64,000 nucleotides of DNA from Pseudonocardia sp. T1-2H (GCF_038039215.1 NZ_JBBPCL010000001.1:4030001-4094000); one strand, 5' to 3'. Counted from the stretch's first letter, positions 19,651-29,712 are shown. Notes: generated by a model from the sequence alone, not told the origin. Numbers and translations are program-made.

Positions 19651-21485
19651 GTGACGGCATCCGCTCCCCAGCTCCCGTCGGAAACCCGGCTCCCGCCGCA
19701 GACACAGCTGTCGTTCGACGAGCTCGGCACTCCCCTGCGCGAGGTCACGTTCGTCGTGCTGGACCTCGAGACCACCGGCGGCAGCGCCGAGCGGGACTCC
19801 ATCACCGAGATCGGCGCGGTGAAGGTGCGCGGCGGCGAGCAGATCGGCGAGATCGGCACGCTCGTGGACCCGGGCGTCGGCATCCCGCCGAACATCGTGG
19901 CGCTCACCGGGATCACCAGCGCGATGGTCGCCCGGGCGCCCCGGCTGCCCGCCGTGCTGCCGAGCGTGCTCGAGTTCCTGTCCGGCTCGGTCCTGGTCGC
20001 CCACAACGCGCCGTTCGACGCCGGTTTCCTCCGCTCCGCGTGCGAGCGGCACGGCCAGCACTGGCCCCACCCGCCGGTCCTGTGCACCGCACGTCTCGCC
20101 CGGGCGGTCCTCTCCCGGGCCGAGGCACCGAGTGTCCGGCTCGGCGCGCTCGCCCAGCTGTTCGGCACCCGCACCACCCCGGACCACCGTGCCCTGCACG
20201 ACGCGCGCGCCACGGTCGAGGTGCTGCACCACCTGCTCGAGCGCATCGGCAACCTCGGCGTGCAGAGCCTGGAGGAGCTGCTCGCGCTCGCCCGGACGTC
20301 GTCCCCGCACCGGCCCACGCAGCGCCAGCGCCAGCAGCGGCACCTCGCCGAGCAGGTTCCGTCCGCTCCGGGCGTCTACCTCTTCCGCGGCCCGCGGGAC
20401 GAGGTTCTCTACGTCGGTACCAGCGGCGACCTGCGCCGGCGGGTGCGCAGCTACTTCACCGCGGGCGAGCGGCGCCGCCGGATCCGGGACATGGTGGCCC
20501 TCGCCGAACGGGTGGACTCCGTGGTGTGCGCGCACGCGCTGGAGGCCGGCGTCCGGGAGCTGCGGCTGCTCGCCGCGCACAAGCCGAAGTACAACCGGCG
20601 CTCACGGAACCCGGACCGGGCCTGGTGGGTCGTGCCGACGGCGGAGACCTTCCCCGGCTGTCCGTGGTGACCGGTGCCCGCGACGACGCCCTGGGCCCCT
20701 TCCGCTCGCACCGCTCGGCCGTCGAGGCCCTCGAGACGCTGCAGGAGGCCGTGCCGCTACGCCGCTGCACCCAGCGGATTCCCCTTCGGAACCCCTCGGC
20801 CACCCCGTGTCTGCTGCACGAGCTGGGCCGGTGTGCCGCCCCGTGCGCGGGCCTGCAGTCCGCGGACGAGTACGCCCCGGCCGTCGCGGCGCTGCGGGAC
20901 CTCGTCGACGGCCGGGAGGACGCCGCGCTGCGCGCACTGGCCGGGAGCGTGGACGAGCTGGCCGCGAAGGAGCACTACGAGCGGGCCGCGGAGCGCCGGG
21001 ACCGGCTCGCCGGCCTGATCGAGGTCCTGGAGCGCCGGCAGAGCCTCGCCGCCCTGGCCGCGCAGCCCGAGCTCGTCGGCGCCCGACCGGACGGTCGCGG
21101 GGGCTGGGAGCTGGCGGTGGTCCGCTACGGGCGGCTCGCGGCGGCGGACGTCGCGCGCCGGGGCGTCGCCCCGATGCCCGTGGTCGGGGCGCTGCGGGTG
21201 GGAGCGCAGACGATCCTGCCCGGGGACGGGCCGTTGCGCGGTGCCCCGGCCGAGGAGACCCGGCTGATCTACCGGTGGCTGACCGGCGGCGGGACGCGGC
21301 TCGTGCACTGCGACCCGCCCTGGGGCGAACCCGCGCGCGGCGCGGCGGGCTGGGGCGCGTGGGCGCGCCGGGCACGGGAGGGCACGGACGCCGGCCGGAC
21401 CGCGGTGGCCGAGGTGTCGCCGTCGGAACGCCTGCTGCCGCGCACCGAGCCCGTGCCGTCCACGACGAGGCCGTGGCTGCACTAA
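19651..21485 (+). CDS. DEDDh exonuclease fused to UvrC-type GIY-YIG nuclease (Rv2191-like; apparent frameshift near 20656)
   Basis: A two-domain nuclease of about 611 residues. The N-terminal DnaQ-like exonuclease shows [22 protein letters not shown] and [14 protein letters not shown]. The GIY-YIG domain begins APGVYLFRG and [17 protein letters not shown] UvrC-like middle follows, with [16 protein letters not shown] and a UVR-like helix ([17 protein letters not shown]). The frame breaks in a C4 run at about 20655; adding one C gives [16 protein letters not shown] and completes the gene. Order and domain layout match Rv2191. The GTG at 19651 lies 8 nt after TAGCGT (19637-19642). A role in DNA repair is inferred from the domains. 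Confidence 0.88.
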
Positions 21486-21532
21486 CGTCCACCCCGGTCC
21501 TCGCGCCCGGGGACCGAGGAGGAGGTAACCCT

Positions 21533-21811
21533 GTGATCACCGCGATCGTCCTGGTCCACACCGCCGCAGACCGCATCCCGGAGACCGCCCAGGCGATCGC
21601 GAACCTGAAGGGCGTCGACGAGGTCTACTCCTGCGCCGGGGACGTCGACCTGATCGCCGTCGTGAAGGTCCGGGAGCACGAGGAGCTCGCGGAGGTCATC
21701 GCGGGCGGGGTGAGCAAGGTCGAGGGCGTCCGACGCACGGACACCCACATCGCCTTCCGCTCCTACTCCCGCGCGGACACGGAGGCGACCTTCTCGGTCG
21801 GCCTGGACTGA
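21533..21811 (+). CDS. Stand-alone Lrp/AsnC ligand-binding (RAM) domain protein
   Basis: A 92-residue protein, VITAIVLVHTAADRIPETAQ onward, with the beta-alpha-beta-beta-alpha-beta pattern of the regulator-of-amino-acid-metabolism domain: AIANLKGVDEVYSCAGDVDLIAVVKV, then EELAEVIAGGVSKVEGVRRTDTHIAFRSY. No DNA-binding domain is attached. Such proteins assemble as dimers to octamers and bind amino acids, modulating full-length Lrp partners in known cases. The GTG at 21533 has an excellent GAGGAGGAGG site. Before the IS insertion it would have been the convergent neighbour of trpD. Confidence 0.88.
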   Translation: MITAIVLVHTAADRIPETAQAIANLKGVDEVYSCAGDVDLIAVVKVREHEELAEVIAGGVSKVEGVRRTDTHIAFRSYSRADTEATFSVGLD

Positions 21812-21954
21812 CCCACCGCCGGCTCTCGCGCCCCGCAGCCCCCTGGGCTCGCGGCCCGGGGCCTGCGCTCGCGTCCGGACACGCGCGGAGACACCCGAGC
21901 GCGAGCGGTTCCCCGAGGAGGGTGCAGGGCCGAGTCGTTCAGCGCCCTCCTAGC

Positions 21955-23056
21955 TGTAGCGACCCATCACGTTGTTGACGGTGGTTGACGGCGTGTTGGC
22001 TTGATCGAGGGGAAGGCCTCCGGCGGAGTGGGTGTGTCTGACGCACCTGCTCGAACCCGGAGGCCTTCCGTGTCGCACCGTAACGCCCGCACCACTGTCC
22101 ACGGGCGCAGGCTCATCATCGAACGTTGGCGAGCCGGTTGGCCGGCTGCGCGGATCGCCGAGCAACTCGGGATCTCCCGGGCCACCGTGCACAAGTGGAT
22201 CCGCCGGTTCCGCGAAGAAGGTTGGGGCGGCCTGGAAGACCGCTCCTCACGCCCGCGCACCAGCCCGACCCGCACTCCCGCGCTCGTGGAGGCCCAGATC
22301 CTGGCGCTTCGCGACTCCCAGCGTCGCGGCCCGGTCTATCTGGCCGGGCAGCTGCAACTGGTGGCGTCCACCGTCGGGCGGGTGCTGCGTCGTCACGACG
22401 TTGCCCCGCTGGCGGCGATCGACCCGACCACCGGAGAACCGGTACGCCGCCACTCCGGGATCCGCTACGAACGCCGCGCACCCGGAGACCTCCTACACAT
22501 CGACGTGAAGAAGCTCGGGCGGGTACCCGACGGCGGTGGCTGGCGGCTCCTCGGCCGCGACGCCACCATCGCCCACCGGCACAAGCCAGTCCGGATCGGC
22601 TTCGACTACCTCCACGTCGCCGTGGACGACCACACCCGGCTGGCCTACGTCGAAGCGTTGCCCGATGAACGCGACGCCACCTGCGCAGGGTTCCTGCACC
22701 GGGCCGTGGCCTCGTTCCGTTCCCGAGGAGTGCGGGTGCTGCGGATCCTCACTGACAACGCCCTGGTCTACCGACGCGGATCCCTCTGGCAGGCCGTCTG
22801 CGTCGCTGCGGGACTGCGGCGCCGGTTCACCAAGCCCGGCTGCCCCTGGACGAACGGGAAGGCTGAGCGGTTCAACCGGACCCTGCTCAGCGAGTTCGCC
22901 TACGCCCGCCCCTGGCTGTCCAACACCGATCGACTCGCCGCCCTCGACAGCTGGGTCGATCACTACAACACTCGACGCGCCCACTCCGCCATCGGCGGCC
23001 GGCCCCCGATCACCCGACTCGCCGCGTGACCGTCAACAAGGTCTCGGGTCACTACA
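21955..23056 (+). mobile_element. IS481-type insertion sequence with 6-bp target duplication
   Basis: A complete 1102-bp element. The left end TGTAGCGACCCATCACGTTG and the right end read in reverse, TGTAGTGACCCGAGACCTTG, share most positions over about 26 bp and both run into TTGACG. CCTAGC flanks both sides (21949-21954 and 23057-23062), a 6-bp target-site duplication. The right copy contains the trpD stop codon, so the element landed exactly at the end of trpD without changing its product. Intact ends and transposase suggest recent insertion. Confidence 0.93.
22070..23029 (+). CDS. IS481-family transposase
   Basis: A 319-residue DDE transposase. The N-terminal helix-turn-helix reads ARIAEQLGISRATVHKWIRRF (about residues 25-45), followed by the integrase catalytic core. 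The three acidic residues are in DLLHIDVKKLG, LRILTDNALVY and GKAERFNRTLLSEF. The C-terminal YNTRRAHSAIGGRPPITRL is typical of the family. GTG 22070 has GGAGG 6 nt upstream; an in-frame start at 22001 would reach into the terminal region and is less likely. The gene fills nearly the whole insertion sequence. Confidence 0.95.
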   Translation: MSHRNARTTVHGRRLIIERWRAGWPAARIAEQLGISRATVHKWIRRFREEGWGGLEDRSSRPRTSPTRTPALVEAQILALRDSQRRGPVYLAGQLQLVASTVGRVLRRHDVAPLAAIDPTTGEPVRRHSGIRYERRAPGDLLHIDVKKLGRVPDGGGWRLLGRDATIAHRHKPVRIGFDYLHVAVDDHTRLAYVEALPDERDATCAGFLHRAVASFRSRGVRVLRILTDNALVYRRGSLWQAVCVAAGLRRRFTKPGCPWTNGKAERFNRTLLSEFAYARPWLSNTDRLAALDSWVDHYNTRRAHSAIGGRPPITRLAA

Positions 23057-23057
23057 C

Positions 23058-24113
23058 CTAGCCCTTGAGGCGGGTCGCCACACTCGCCCAGCGTGCGAGC
23101 AGCGCCGCGGCGTCCCCGGAGTCCACCGCGGCGGCGGCGCGTTCCAGTCCCTCCCCGATCGCGGACGTCAGGTCCGCGGGCGGGCCGCCGGTGATGCCGG
23201 CGTAGGCGGCGAGGGCGCCGGCGGCGTTGAGCAGCACGGCGTCCCGCACCGCGCCCTTCGTCCCCGCGAGCAGCTCGTGGACCACGGTGGCGTTCGCGGC
23301 GGCGTCCCCGCCCCGCAGGTCCTCGCGGGAGGCGGCCGGGATCCCGAGGGCGGCCGGGTCGAACCGCTCCGCGCGGACCTCGCCGCCGCCGGCGACCCAC
23401 ACCGCGCTCGTCGTGGTCGTCGTCAGCTCGTCCAGGCCGTCGTCACCCCGGACGACCAGCACGGACTTCCCGCGCCCGGCGAACACGTCGGCCAGCACGG
23501 GCGCCAGCCGCGCGTCCGCGCAGCCGACCAGGCCGGCGGGCGGCTGGGCCGGGTTGGTGAGCGGGCCGAGCAGGTTCATCGCGGTCGGGATGCCGATCTC
23601 GCGGCGCACCCCGCCCGTGTGCCGCATCGCCGGGTGGAACACCGGGGCGAAGCAGAAGCAGATGCCGGCCTCGGCGACACACTCCGCGACCTGGGCCGGG
23701 GACAGGTCGATGGTGATCCCCAGCGCCTCCAGCACGTCCGCCGCCCCCGAAGCCGAGGACGCGGCCCGGTTGCCGTGCTTGACGACGGGCACCCCGGCGG
23801 CCGCGACGACGATCGCCGCCATCGTGGAGATGTTCACCGTGTTCGCCTGGTCCCCGCCGGTCCCGACGACGTCCACGGACGGCCCGTTGATCGTGACCAG
23901 GTTCGCGTGTCCGAGCATCGCCTGCGCGAGCCCGGAGATCTCCGCGGAGGTCTCGCCCTTGGACCGCAGCGCGACGAGGAACCCGGCGAGCTGCGCCGGG
24001 GTGGCCTCGGCGGACAGGACGCGGTCCATCACCCATGCGGTGTCCTCCGCACCCAGGTCGGTCCGGGCGACGAGACGGCCGAGGACGCCGCGCCAGCCGA
24101 GCGTGTCCGCCAC
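23058..24113 (-). CDS. trpD: Anthranilate phosphoribosyltransferase
   Basis: A 351-residue enzyme of tryptophan synthesis that transfers phosphoribose to anthranilate. Signatures: [28 protein letters not shown] (GTGGD, PRPP site), [33 protein letters not shown] and [12 protein letters not shown]. The length is normal and the stop codon is intact although an IS abuts it: TAG lies within the 6-bp duplication. The likely start is GTG 24113, two bases after the stop of the receiver-like gene, so the two are probably one transcript. Equivalent to Rv2192c, next to ctaE. Confidence 0.95.
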   Translation of the reverse strand: MADTLGWRGVLGRLVARTDLGAEDTAWVMDRVLSAEATPAQLAGFLVALRSKGETSAEISGLAQAMLGHANLVTINGPSVDVVGTGGDQANTVNISTMAAIVVAAAGVPVVKHGNRAASSASGAADVLEALGITIDLSPAQVAECVAEAGICFCFAPVFHPAMRHTGGVRREIGIPTAMNLLGPLTNPAQPPAGLVGCADARLAPVLADVFAGRGKSVLVVRGDDGLDELTTTTTSAVWVAGGGEVRAERFDPAALGIPAASREDLRGGDAAANATVVHELLAGTKGAVRDAVLLNAAGALAAYAGITGGPPADLTSAIGEGLERAAAAVDSGDAAALLARWASVATRLKG

Positions 24114-24115
24114 GG

Positions 24116-24565
24116 TCAACGGACGACCGGGGCGTCCGCGGCCGCGGCGGCCCGGAGCACCTCCGCAACGGTCTCCGCGGCGCCGACCGGGTCCAGCGGG
24201 TGCACCAGCACGGCGTCCGCCTGCGACCAGGTGGCGAGCCACCGGTCGTCGCGGCGGCGCACGGTCACCACGATCGGAGGGCAGTCGTCGATCTCGTTCT
24301 TCAGCTGGCGGGACAGGCCCATGCCCCCGGTCGGCTGGGCCTCGCCGTCGAGGATCGCCAGGTCGACGCGGCCGGCGTCGCAGGCGGCGAGGACCTCGGC
24401 GATGCCGCCGGCCTCCTCGAACACCACCCGGCCGAGGTCCGGTGCGGGGCGACGCCCGACGGCCATGACGATGCCCTCGCGCACCTCGGGGCGGTGGCTG
24501 AAGACGAGGACCCGCCAGGTGCGGGACGGGTCGGCGGGGCCGCTGACGCTACCTGCGCTGCTCAC
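24116..24565 (-). CDS. Response-regulator receiver-like protein lacking parts of the phosphorylation pocket
   Basis: A 149-residue single receiver-type domain with no output domain. The segment [13 protein letters not shown] corresponds to beta-1, where the usual acidic pair is replaced by His/Arg; [20 protein letters not shown] carries the probable phospho-acceptor Asp; the usual Lys near the end is not obvious ([11 protein letters not shown]). It may therefore be a pseudo-receiver acting by protein contact. The GTG at 24565 lies 7 nt after TAGTAT (minus strand, 24578-24573). It directly precedes trpD with a 2-nt gap. Confidence 0.75.
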   Translation of the reverse strand: MSSAGSVSGPADPSRTWRVLVFSHRPEVREGIVMAVGRRPAPDLGRVVFEEAGGIAEVLAACDAGRVDLAILDGEAQPTGGMGLSRQLKNEIDDCPPIVVTVRRRDDRWLATWSQADAVLVHPLDPVGAAETVAEVLRAAAAADAPVVR

Positions 24566-24705
24566 CTGTCGGATACTAGTCACCGGGGTCACAGTGCGGG
24601 CCAGGGCCGGGAACCCGGCGCGCCTTCCCGCCGTTGGAGGCGCGGGTGACGAACCCGAAGGCGGCTGATCGGTATCCCGACAGGCTGTAGAAGTTCGCGT
24701 GGGGT

Positions 24706-24711
24706 CATAAT
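24706..24711 (+). promoter_or_regulatory. -10 element of the ctaE-qcrCAB operon
   Basis: CATAAT is six bases before the ctaE GTG, so the operon transcript would begin at or very near the start codon. It is the best match to a consensus -10 hexamer in the gap between the divergent receiver-like gene and ctaE. Confidence 0.5.
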
Positions 24712-24717
24712 GCCCGG

Positions 24718-25320
24718 GTGACGACAGCGGCTCCCAACATCAGCGCGCGGATCCACTCGCTGAACCGACCGAACCTGGTCAGCATCGGCACGATCGTCTG
24801 GCTCTCCAGCGAGCTGATGTTCTTCGCCGGGCTGTTCGCGATCTACTTCACCGCGCGCGCGCAGAACGTCGGTGAGTGGCCTCCACCGCCGATCGAACTC
24901 GACGTGCCCTACGCACTCGTCGTGACCATCGTCCTCGTCGCCTCCTCCTTCACCTGCCAGTTCGGCGTGTTCGCGGCCGAGCGTGGCGACGTGTTCGGGC
25001 TGCGGCGCTGGTACCTGGCCACCCTGGCGATGGGCACGTTCTTCGTGCTCGGCCAGATCAACGAGTACCGGAACCTGGTGACCCACGAGGGCCTCACCCT
25101 GGCGTCGAACGCGTACGGCACCGTCTTCTACATGGCCACCGGCTTCCACGGCCTGCACGTGACGGGCGGCCTGCTGGCGTTCGTCTACCTGCTGATCCGG
25201 ACGAAGCTCAGCAAGTTCACCCCGGCCCAGGCCACCGCCGCGATCGTCGTGTCCTACTACTGGCACTTCGTCGACGTCGTGTGGATCGGCCTGTTCGCCG
25301 TCATCTACTTCATCCGCTAG
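24718..25320 (+). CDS. ctaE: Cytochrome c oxidase subunit III (aa3 type)
   Basis: A 200-residue membrane protein with five hydrophobic helices. Family features include [53 protein letters not shown] and [21 protein letters not shown]. Subunit III supports the terminal oxidase that receives electrons from the cytochrome bcc complex through the diheme QcrC, forming the bcc-aa3 supercomplex in actinobacteria. It is first in the operon ctaE-qcrCAB, as in M. tuberculosis. A probable leaderless promoter sits just upstream. Confidence 0.96.
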   Translation: MTTAAPNISARIHSLNRPNLVSIGTIVWLSSELMFFAGLFAIYFTARAQNVGEWPPPPIELDVPYALVVTIVLVASSFTCQFGVFAAERGDVFGLRRWYLATLAMGTFFVLGQINEYRNLVTHEGLTLASNAYGTVFYMATGFHGLHVTGGLLAFVYLLIRTKLSKFTPAQATAAIVVSYYWHFVDVVWIGLFAVIYFIR

Positions 25321-25374
25321 ACCCCGTTGCTTCCCGGACTTCACCGCCACGACCGTGAGGGTTAGACGCCGACC

Positions 25375-26235
25375 ATGACGAGTCAGACGACCGAATCCAG
25401 CCCGCCACCCGCGCCCCGGAACCAGCGGCCGCACGGCAAGTTCCGCCGCCGGTTCGCGGGCGCGCTCGCCATCGGGATCGGCCTGCTCGCCGTCGGCGTC
25501 GGCTACGACGTCGTCAAGCCGGAGCCCCAGCAGGCGGTCGCGCAGGACAATGCGGCACTCGTGGCCCAGGGCCAGGAGCTCTACTACAACAACGCGTGCA
25601 TCACCTGCCACGGCGCGAACCTGCAGGGCGTGGAGAACCGCGGCCCGAGCCTCATCGGCGTCGGTGACGCGGCCACGTACTTCCAGGTCTCCACCGGCCG
25701 CATGCCGCTGGCCCGCCAGGAGGCCCAGGCGACGCGCAAGCCGCCGCTGCCGCAGTTCGACCCGAACACCGAGGAGGGCCGGCACAACCTCGACGCCCTC
25801 GGTGCCTTCGTCGACGCCAACGGCGGCGGCCCGCGGGTCCCGGCCCAGACCGGCGTCGCCCTGCGCGGCGACGACCCGGCCCGCGGCGGCCAGCTCTTCC
25901 GGCTCAACTGCTCGTCCTGCCACAACTTCGTCGGGGTGGGCGGCGCGCTGTCCTCGGGCAAGTACGCCCCCTCGCTCGACCCGGCGTCGGAGGAGCAGAT
26001 CTACACCGCGATGCTCACCGGCCCGCAGAACATGCCGAAGTTCGCGGACCGGCAGCTCACGCCGGACGAGAAGAAGGACATCATCGCCTACGTCAAGTCG
26101 GTGACGAACGGCAACAACAACCCGGGCGGCAACCCGCTCGGAGGCCTCGGCCCGACGTCCGAGGGAGTCATCATCTTCGTCGTCGGCCTGACCGCGGTCA
26201 TCGGTTTCGCAATGTGGTTGGGAGCGAAGAATTGA
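25375..26235 (+). CDS. qcrC: Diheme cytochrome c subunit of cytochrome bcc reductase
   Basis: A 286-residue protein: N-terminal membrane helix ([21 protein letters not shown]), two extracytoplasmic cytochrome c domains with CITCHG (about residue 75) and CSSCHN (about 180), the Met-ligand regions near GRMPL and GPQNMPKF, and a C-terminal helix ([20 protein letters not shown]). This fused diheme replaces a soluble cytochrome c in actinobacteria. It follows ctaE by 54 bp, and its stop overlaps the qcrA start (TTGA). Confidence 0.96.
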   Translation: MTSQTTESSPPPAPRNQRPHGKFRRRFAGALAIGIGLLAVGVGYDVVKPEPQQAVAQDNAALVAQGQELYYNNACITCHGANLQGVENRGPSLIGVGDAATYFQVSTGRMPLARQEAQATRKPPLPQFDPNTEEGRHNLDALGAFVDANGGGPRVPAQTGVALRGDDPARGGQLFRLNCSSCHNFVGVGGALSSGKYAPSLDPASEEQIYTAMLTGPQNMPKFADRQLTPDEKKDIIAYVKSVTNGNNNPGGNPLGGLGPTSEGVIIFVVGLTAVIGFAMWLGAKN

Positions 26236-27359
26236 GCGCCTCGAGCGACAGCGGCCCCCGCACCCCCTCCCAGGAGGAACTGGATGCGATGACGCCGGAG
26301 CAGCTCGCCCGCCTGGCGGCTGAGCTGGACGACGTCGAGATCGTCCACAACGGGGACAAGTGGCCCGTCAAGGGCACCCGGGCGGAGAAGCGGGCCGAGC
26401 GGACCGTCGCGGCCTGGTTCGTGCTGTCGGCGCTGGCGGGCCTCGGCTTCGTCGTCGCGTTCATCGCGTGGCCGCACGAGTACGTCAGCCCCTTCAAGCC
26501 CGGCTACACGATGTACTCGCTGTACACGCCGGTCGTCGGGTTCCTGTTCGGCCTGGCCGTGCTGGCGCTGGGCATCGGCGTCGTCGCGTACGTCAAGAAG
26601 TTCTTCCCGGACGAGGTGTCGGTCCAGCAGCGGCACGACGGCCGCTCCCCCGAGGTGGACCGGCGCACCGTGATGGCGCAGATCACCGCGGCGGGCAAGG
26701 ACACCGGCATCGGCCGGCGCAAGCTCATCACCCGTTCCGCGGGCGCGGCGGCCGGCCTGTTCGGCCTCGGGCTCGGCGTCGCGGCCCTGGGCCCGATGAT
26801 CCGCAACCCGTGGAAGGGCGGCGCCGACGCGGCGCTGTGGACGACGGGCTGGAAGCCGCAGAACGGCGAGACCGTCTACCTGCGCCGGGACACCGGAATC
26901 CTGGGCGAGATCTCCCGGGTCCGCCCCGAGGACATGGAGCCGGGCGCGATGGAGACCGTGTTCCCGTTCCGCGAGTCGGAGCGGGGCAACGAGGAGGCCC
27001 TCCTGCACGCGCAGCGCGCCTCGGACGCCCCGGTCATGCTGATCCGCCTGCGCCCCGGCACGCCGACCGTCAAGCGGGCCGGCCAGGAGGACTTCAACTA
27101 CGGGGACTTCTACGCGTTCTCGAAGATCTGCAGCCACCTCGGCTGCCCCACCTCGCTGTACCAGGCGCAGGACAACCGAATCCTGTGCCCGTGCCACCAG
27201 TCGCAGTTCCTCGCGACCGAGTACGCGCGCCCGGTCTTCGGGCCGGCCACGCGCCCCCTCGCCCAGCTGCCGATCACGGTGGACTCCGAGGGCTACTTCG
27301 TGGCACGCAGTGACTTCATCGAAGCCGTCGGACCGGCATTCTGGGAGCGGAGGCCATGA
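26232..27359 (+). CDS. qcrA: Rieske iron-sulfur subunit of cytochrome bcc reductase
   Basis: A 375-residue actinobacterial Rieske protein with three membrane helices (about residues 60-80, 98-120 and 172-192), as opposed to one in proteobacteria. The 2Fe-2S ligands are in CSHLGC (about 300) and CPCHQSQF (about 319). A TTG at 26232, overlapping the qcrC stop by 4 nt and preceded by GGGAG, is my choice; GTG 26214 is possible but lies inside qcrC. Its stop overlaps the qcrB ATG, so the subunits are translationally coupled. Confidence 0.94.
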   Translation: MSASSDSGPRTPSQEELDAMTPEQLARLAAELDDVEIVHNGDKWPVKGTRAEKRAERTVAAWFVLSALAGLGFVVAFIAWPHEYVSPFKPGYTMYSLYTPVVGFLFGLAVLALGIGVVAYVKKFFPDEVSVQQRHDGRSPEVDRRTVMAQITAAGKDTGIGRRKLITRSAGAAAGLFGLGLGVAALGPMIRNPWKGGADAALWTTGWKPQNGETVYLRRDTGILGEISRVRPEDMEPGAMETVFPFRESERGNEEALLHAQRASDAPVMLIRLRPGTPTVKRAGQEDFNYGDFYAFSKICSHLGCPTSLYQAQDNRILCPCHQSQFLATEYARPVFGPATRPLAQLPITVDSEGYFVARSDFIEAVGPAFWERRP

Positions 27360-29044
27360 GCGCCCTCACCACATCCACCACGCCGTCGGCCGGAATGGCC
27401 GGCAGGGCCGCCGCCGGCCTCGACGAGCTGGACCAGCGCCTGCACCCCGCCGCCGGCCTGCGTCGGCAGTTCAACAAGGTCTTCCCGACGCACTGGTCGT
27501 TCATGCTCGGGGAGGTCGCGCTCTACAGCTTCATCATCCTGCTGGTCTCGGGCACGTACCTCGCGCTGTTCTTCGACCCGTCGATGGTCGAGGTCGTCTA
27601 CGACGGCCCGTTCGACAACCTGCGCGGCGTCCACATGTCCAGGGCGTACGAGAGTGCCCTGCAGATCTCCATGGAGGTCCGGGGCGGGCTGTTCGTCCGG
27701 CAGGTGCACCACTGGGCGGCGCTGCTGTTCGTCGCCTCGATGGTCGCCCACATGTTCCGGACGTTCTTCACCGGCGCGTTCCGCAAGCCCCGCGAGACCA
27801 ACTGGGTCATCGGCATCCTGCTGATCTTCATGGGCATGATGGAGGGCTTCACCGGCTACTCGCTGCCGGACGACCTGCTCTCCGGCATCGGCCTGCGGAT
27901 CGCCTCGGGCTTCATCCTGTCGATCCCGGTGATCGGCACCTGGGCGCACTGGCTGCTCTTCGGCGGCGAGTTCCCGGGTACGGAGATCATCCCGCGGCTC
28001 TACATCGTCCACGTGTTCCTGCTGCCGGGCATCCTGCTCGCGCTGATCGGCGTGCACCTGGGCCTTGTCTGGTACCAGAAGCACACCCAGTACCCCGGCC
28101 CCGGCCGCACCGAGAACAACGTGGTCGGCGTCCGGATCCTCCCGGCGTTCGCGGCCAAGGGCGGTGCGTTCTTCGCCGTCACCGCCGGTGTCGTCGCGAT
28201 GCTGGGCGGCCTCTTCCAGATCAACGGCATCTGGAACCTCGGCCCCTACGACGCGGCGCACGTCTCGGCGGGTTCGCAGCCGGACTGGTACATGCTCTTC
28301 AGCGAGGGCATGGCGCGCATCTTCCCGCCGTGGGAGATCTACCTGTTCGGCCGCTACACGATCCCGGCGGCGTTCTGGGCCACGGTCGCGTTCCTCCCGG
28401 TGCTGTTCGTCGTCGCCGCGATGTACCCGGCGATCGAGCGGAAGATGACCGGGGACAACGCGCTGCACAACCTGCTGCAGCGCCCGCGTGACGTCCCGGT
28501 GCGCACCTCGCTCGGCGTCATGGGCATCACCTTCTACACCTGGCTGGTGCTCTGCGGCATCAACGACTGGGTCGCGTACTTCTTCCACATCTCGCTCAAC
28601 GCGACGACGTGGGCGGGCCGCATCGGGATCCTGGTGCTGCCGCCGATCGCCTACTGGGTGACCTACCGGCTCTGCATCGGTCTGCAGAGGGCGGACCGCG
28701 CGGTCCTGGAGCACGGCATCGAGACGGGCGTCATCAAGCGGCTGCCGCACGGCGAGTTCATCGAGGTGCACCAGCCCCTCGGCGGCGTCGACGAGCACGG
28801 GCACGCGATCCCGCTCGAGTACCAGGGCGCCCCGGTGCCCAAGCGGATGAACCAGCTCGGCTCCGGCGGCGCTCCCGTCGAGGGCTCGCTGGTCGGGCCG
28901 GACCCGCTGGAGGAGACCGCGGCGCTGGCGAAGGCCCGTGCCGAGATCCACCACGAGGAGCTCGAGGCGCTCAGGGCGCGCCAGGAGCGGCTCGAGCTGG
29001 CCGGCCGCCCCGAGGCGGGCCGGCCGAAGGACAGCACGGACTGA
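27356..29044 (+). CDS. qcrB: Cytochrome b subunit of cytochrome bcc reductase
   Basis: A 562-residue cytochrome b with an extended charged C-terminus. Helix B carries heme-ligand histidines in [22 protein letters not shown]; helix D has [23 protein letters not shown]. The quinol-site segment reads SLPDDLLSG and the ef-loop region has [11 protein letters not shown] in place of the classical PEWY context. It oxidises menaquinol in the membrane. The last about 130 residues are hydrophilic and cytoplasmic by prediction. A strong terminator follows. Confidence 0.96.
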   Translation: MSALTTSTTPSAGMAGRAAAGLDELDQRLHPAAGLRRQFNKVFPTHWSFMLGEVALYSFIILLVSGTYLALFFDPSMVEVVYDGPFDNLRGVHMSRAYESALQISMEVRGGLFVRQVHHWAALLFVASMVAHMFRTFFTGAFRKPRETNWVIGILLIFMGMMEGFTGYSLPDDLLSGIGLRIASGFILSIPVIGTWAHWLLFGGEFPGTEIIPRLYIVHVFLLPGILLALIGVHLGLVWYQKHTQYPGPGRTENNVVGVRILPAFAAKGGAFFAVTAGVVAMLGGLFQINGIWNLGPYDAAHVSAGSQPDWYMLFSEGMARIFPPWEIYLFGRYTIPAAFWATVAFLPVLFVVAAMYPAIERKMTGDNALHNLLQRPRDVPVRTSLGVMGITFYTWLVLCGINDWVAYFFHISLNATTWAGRIGILVLPPIAYWVTYRLCIGLQRADRAVLEHGIETGVIKRLPHGEFIEVHQPLGGVDEHGHAIPLEYQGAPVPKRMNQLGSGGAPVEGSLVGPDPLEETAALAKARAEIHHEELEALRARQERLELAGRPEAGRPKDSTD

Positions 29045-29060
29045 CGCTCCCACCCGAGCG

Positions 29061-29097
29061 GAGAGGGCCCCACCGGCAGCGCCGGTGGGGCCCTCTC
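29061..29097 (+). terminator. Rho-independent-type terminator of ctaE-qcrCAB
   Basis: A perfect 17-bp stem (GAGAGGGCCCCACCGGC, 29061-29077, paired with 29081-29097) with the 3-nt loop AGC, starting 16 nt after the qcrB stop and followed by TCGTT. It is the strongest simple hairpin in the window. Confidence 0.9.
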
Positions 29098-29150
29098 TCG
29101 TTCCGGCGCGAGATTCCTACCCGCCGGTACCGCTCCGGAGTGATCGCTGC

Positions 29151-29163
29151 TACAGTCGGACGC
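29151..29163 (+). promoter_or_regulatory. -10 element for the leader peptide
   Basis: TACAGT (29151-29156) ends seven bases before the GTG of the 20-codon leader ORF, so the leader would begin at the 5' end of its mRNA. No clear -35 was seen. Confidence 0.5.
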
Positions 29164-29226
29164 GTGCGACGTCGTGAGCTTCTCCTTACGCGTGCCGGGG
29201 CGGTAGTAGCCCGGCGCGCCGGTTGA
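29164..29226 (+). CDS. Putative leader peptide rich in Leu and Val (attenuator type)
   Basis: Twenty codons read MRRRELLLTRAGAVVARRAG. The run LLL is encoded CTT CTC CTT and VV is GTA GTA, codons that are rare in this GC-rich sequence; Arg codons are also frequent. A short, probably leaderless ORF with adjacent rare Leu and Val codons is the classic design of ribosome-mediated control by branched-chain amino acids. Its stop is 107 nt before the next ATG. A possible stem joins AGCCAGG (29225-29231) and CCTGGCT (29287-29293), but I see no T-rich terminator. Control could therefore act on translation or Rho. Function is inferred. Confidence 0.55.
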   Translation: MRRRELLLTRAGAVVARRAG

Positions 29227-29333
29227 GCCAGGCCACCGTCGCGCCCGTCGCCCTCCCCGAGGCGGCCCTCACCACCTTTCGAGACCTGGCTCGTGAGCCC
29301 TTTCGCGCCCGAGCCCTTCTGGAGCACCCCGCC

Positions 29334-29612
29334 ATGAGCATCACCCTGGACCAGCCCCGCACGAGCGACATCGCCGCGCGGATCCTGCGCCGGCACACCA
29401 TCGTCGCCTCGGACGGCATGAACGGCGCCCTCTGCGTCGCCGCGGAGCTGCAGAGCTGCGGACACCTGGTCCGCGAGTTCGCCGTCGACGTCCGGGAGGG
29501 CGTCACCTACAGCACGGTCACCTGCACGGTCTCGATGACGGCGTTCGAGGCGGACGCGTTCGCCGCCCAGCTCCGCGCGCTCGCGCCGGTCGTCTCGGTC
29601 GACCCGTACTAG
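29334..29612 (+). CDS. ACT-like small regulatory protein downstream of the leader peptide
   Basis: A 92-residue protein, MSITLDQPRTSDIAARILRR at the start. The pattern of an N-terminal helix, then strands REFAVDVREGVTYSTVTCTVSMT, helix AFEADAFAAQLRAL and final strand VVSVDPY suggests an ACT/RAM-like alpha-beta fold, as in acetolactate synthase small subunits. I cannot prove this from sequence alone. ATG 29334 has GGAG 9 nt upstream. A TTG at 29223 overlaps the leader-peptide stop and would add 37 residues; it is an alternative if translation re-initiates there. Confidence 0.6.
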   Translation: MSITLDQPRTSDIAARILRRHTIVASDGMNGALCVAAELQSCGHLVREFAVDVREGVTYSTVTCTVSMTAFEADAFAAQLRALAPVVSVDPY

Positions 29613-29645
29613 ATCGTCCCGACCTCGGCCCTGCCGAACCCCACC

Positions 29646-29680
29646 GGAGCCCCCGCCCGACTCGATCTGGCGGGGGTTCC
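29646..29680. terminator. Hairpin between convergent genes
   Basis: GGAGCCCCCGCC (29646-29657) pairs with GGCGGGGGTTCC (29669-29680), allowing one G-T pair, around an 11-nt loop. It lies between the ACT-like gene and the end of the ferredoxin reductase gene and could serve both strands. Confidence 0.7.
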
Positions 29681-29712
29681 GTGTGTCCGGGTTCCCTGGT
29701 GCGGTGACCGCA

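Noticed and set aside
29223..29333. N-terminal extension of the ACT-like protein from TTG 29223
   Set aside because: The extension has no protein-like pattern, and ATG 29334 has a good ribosome site; kept as an alternative only.
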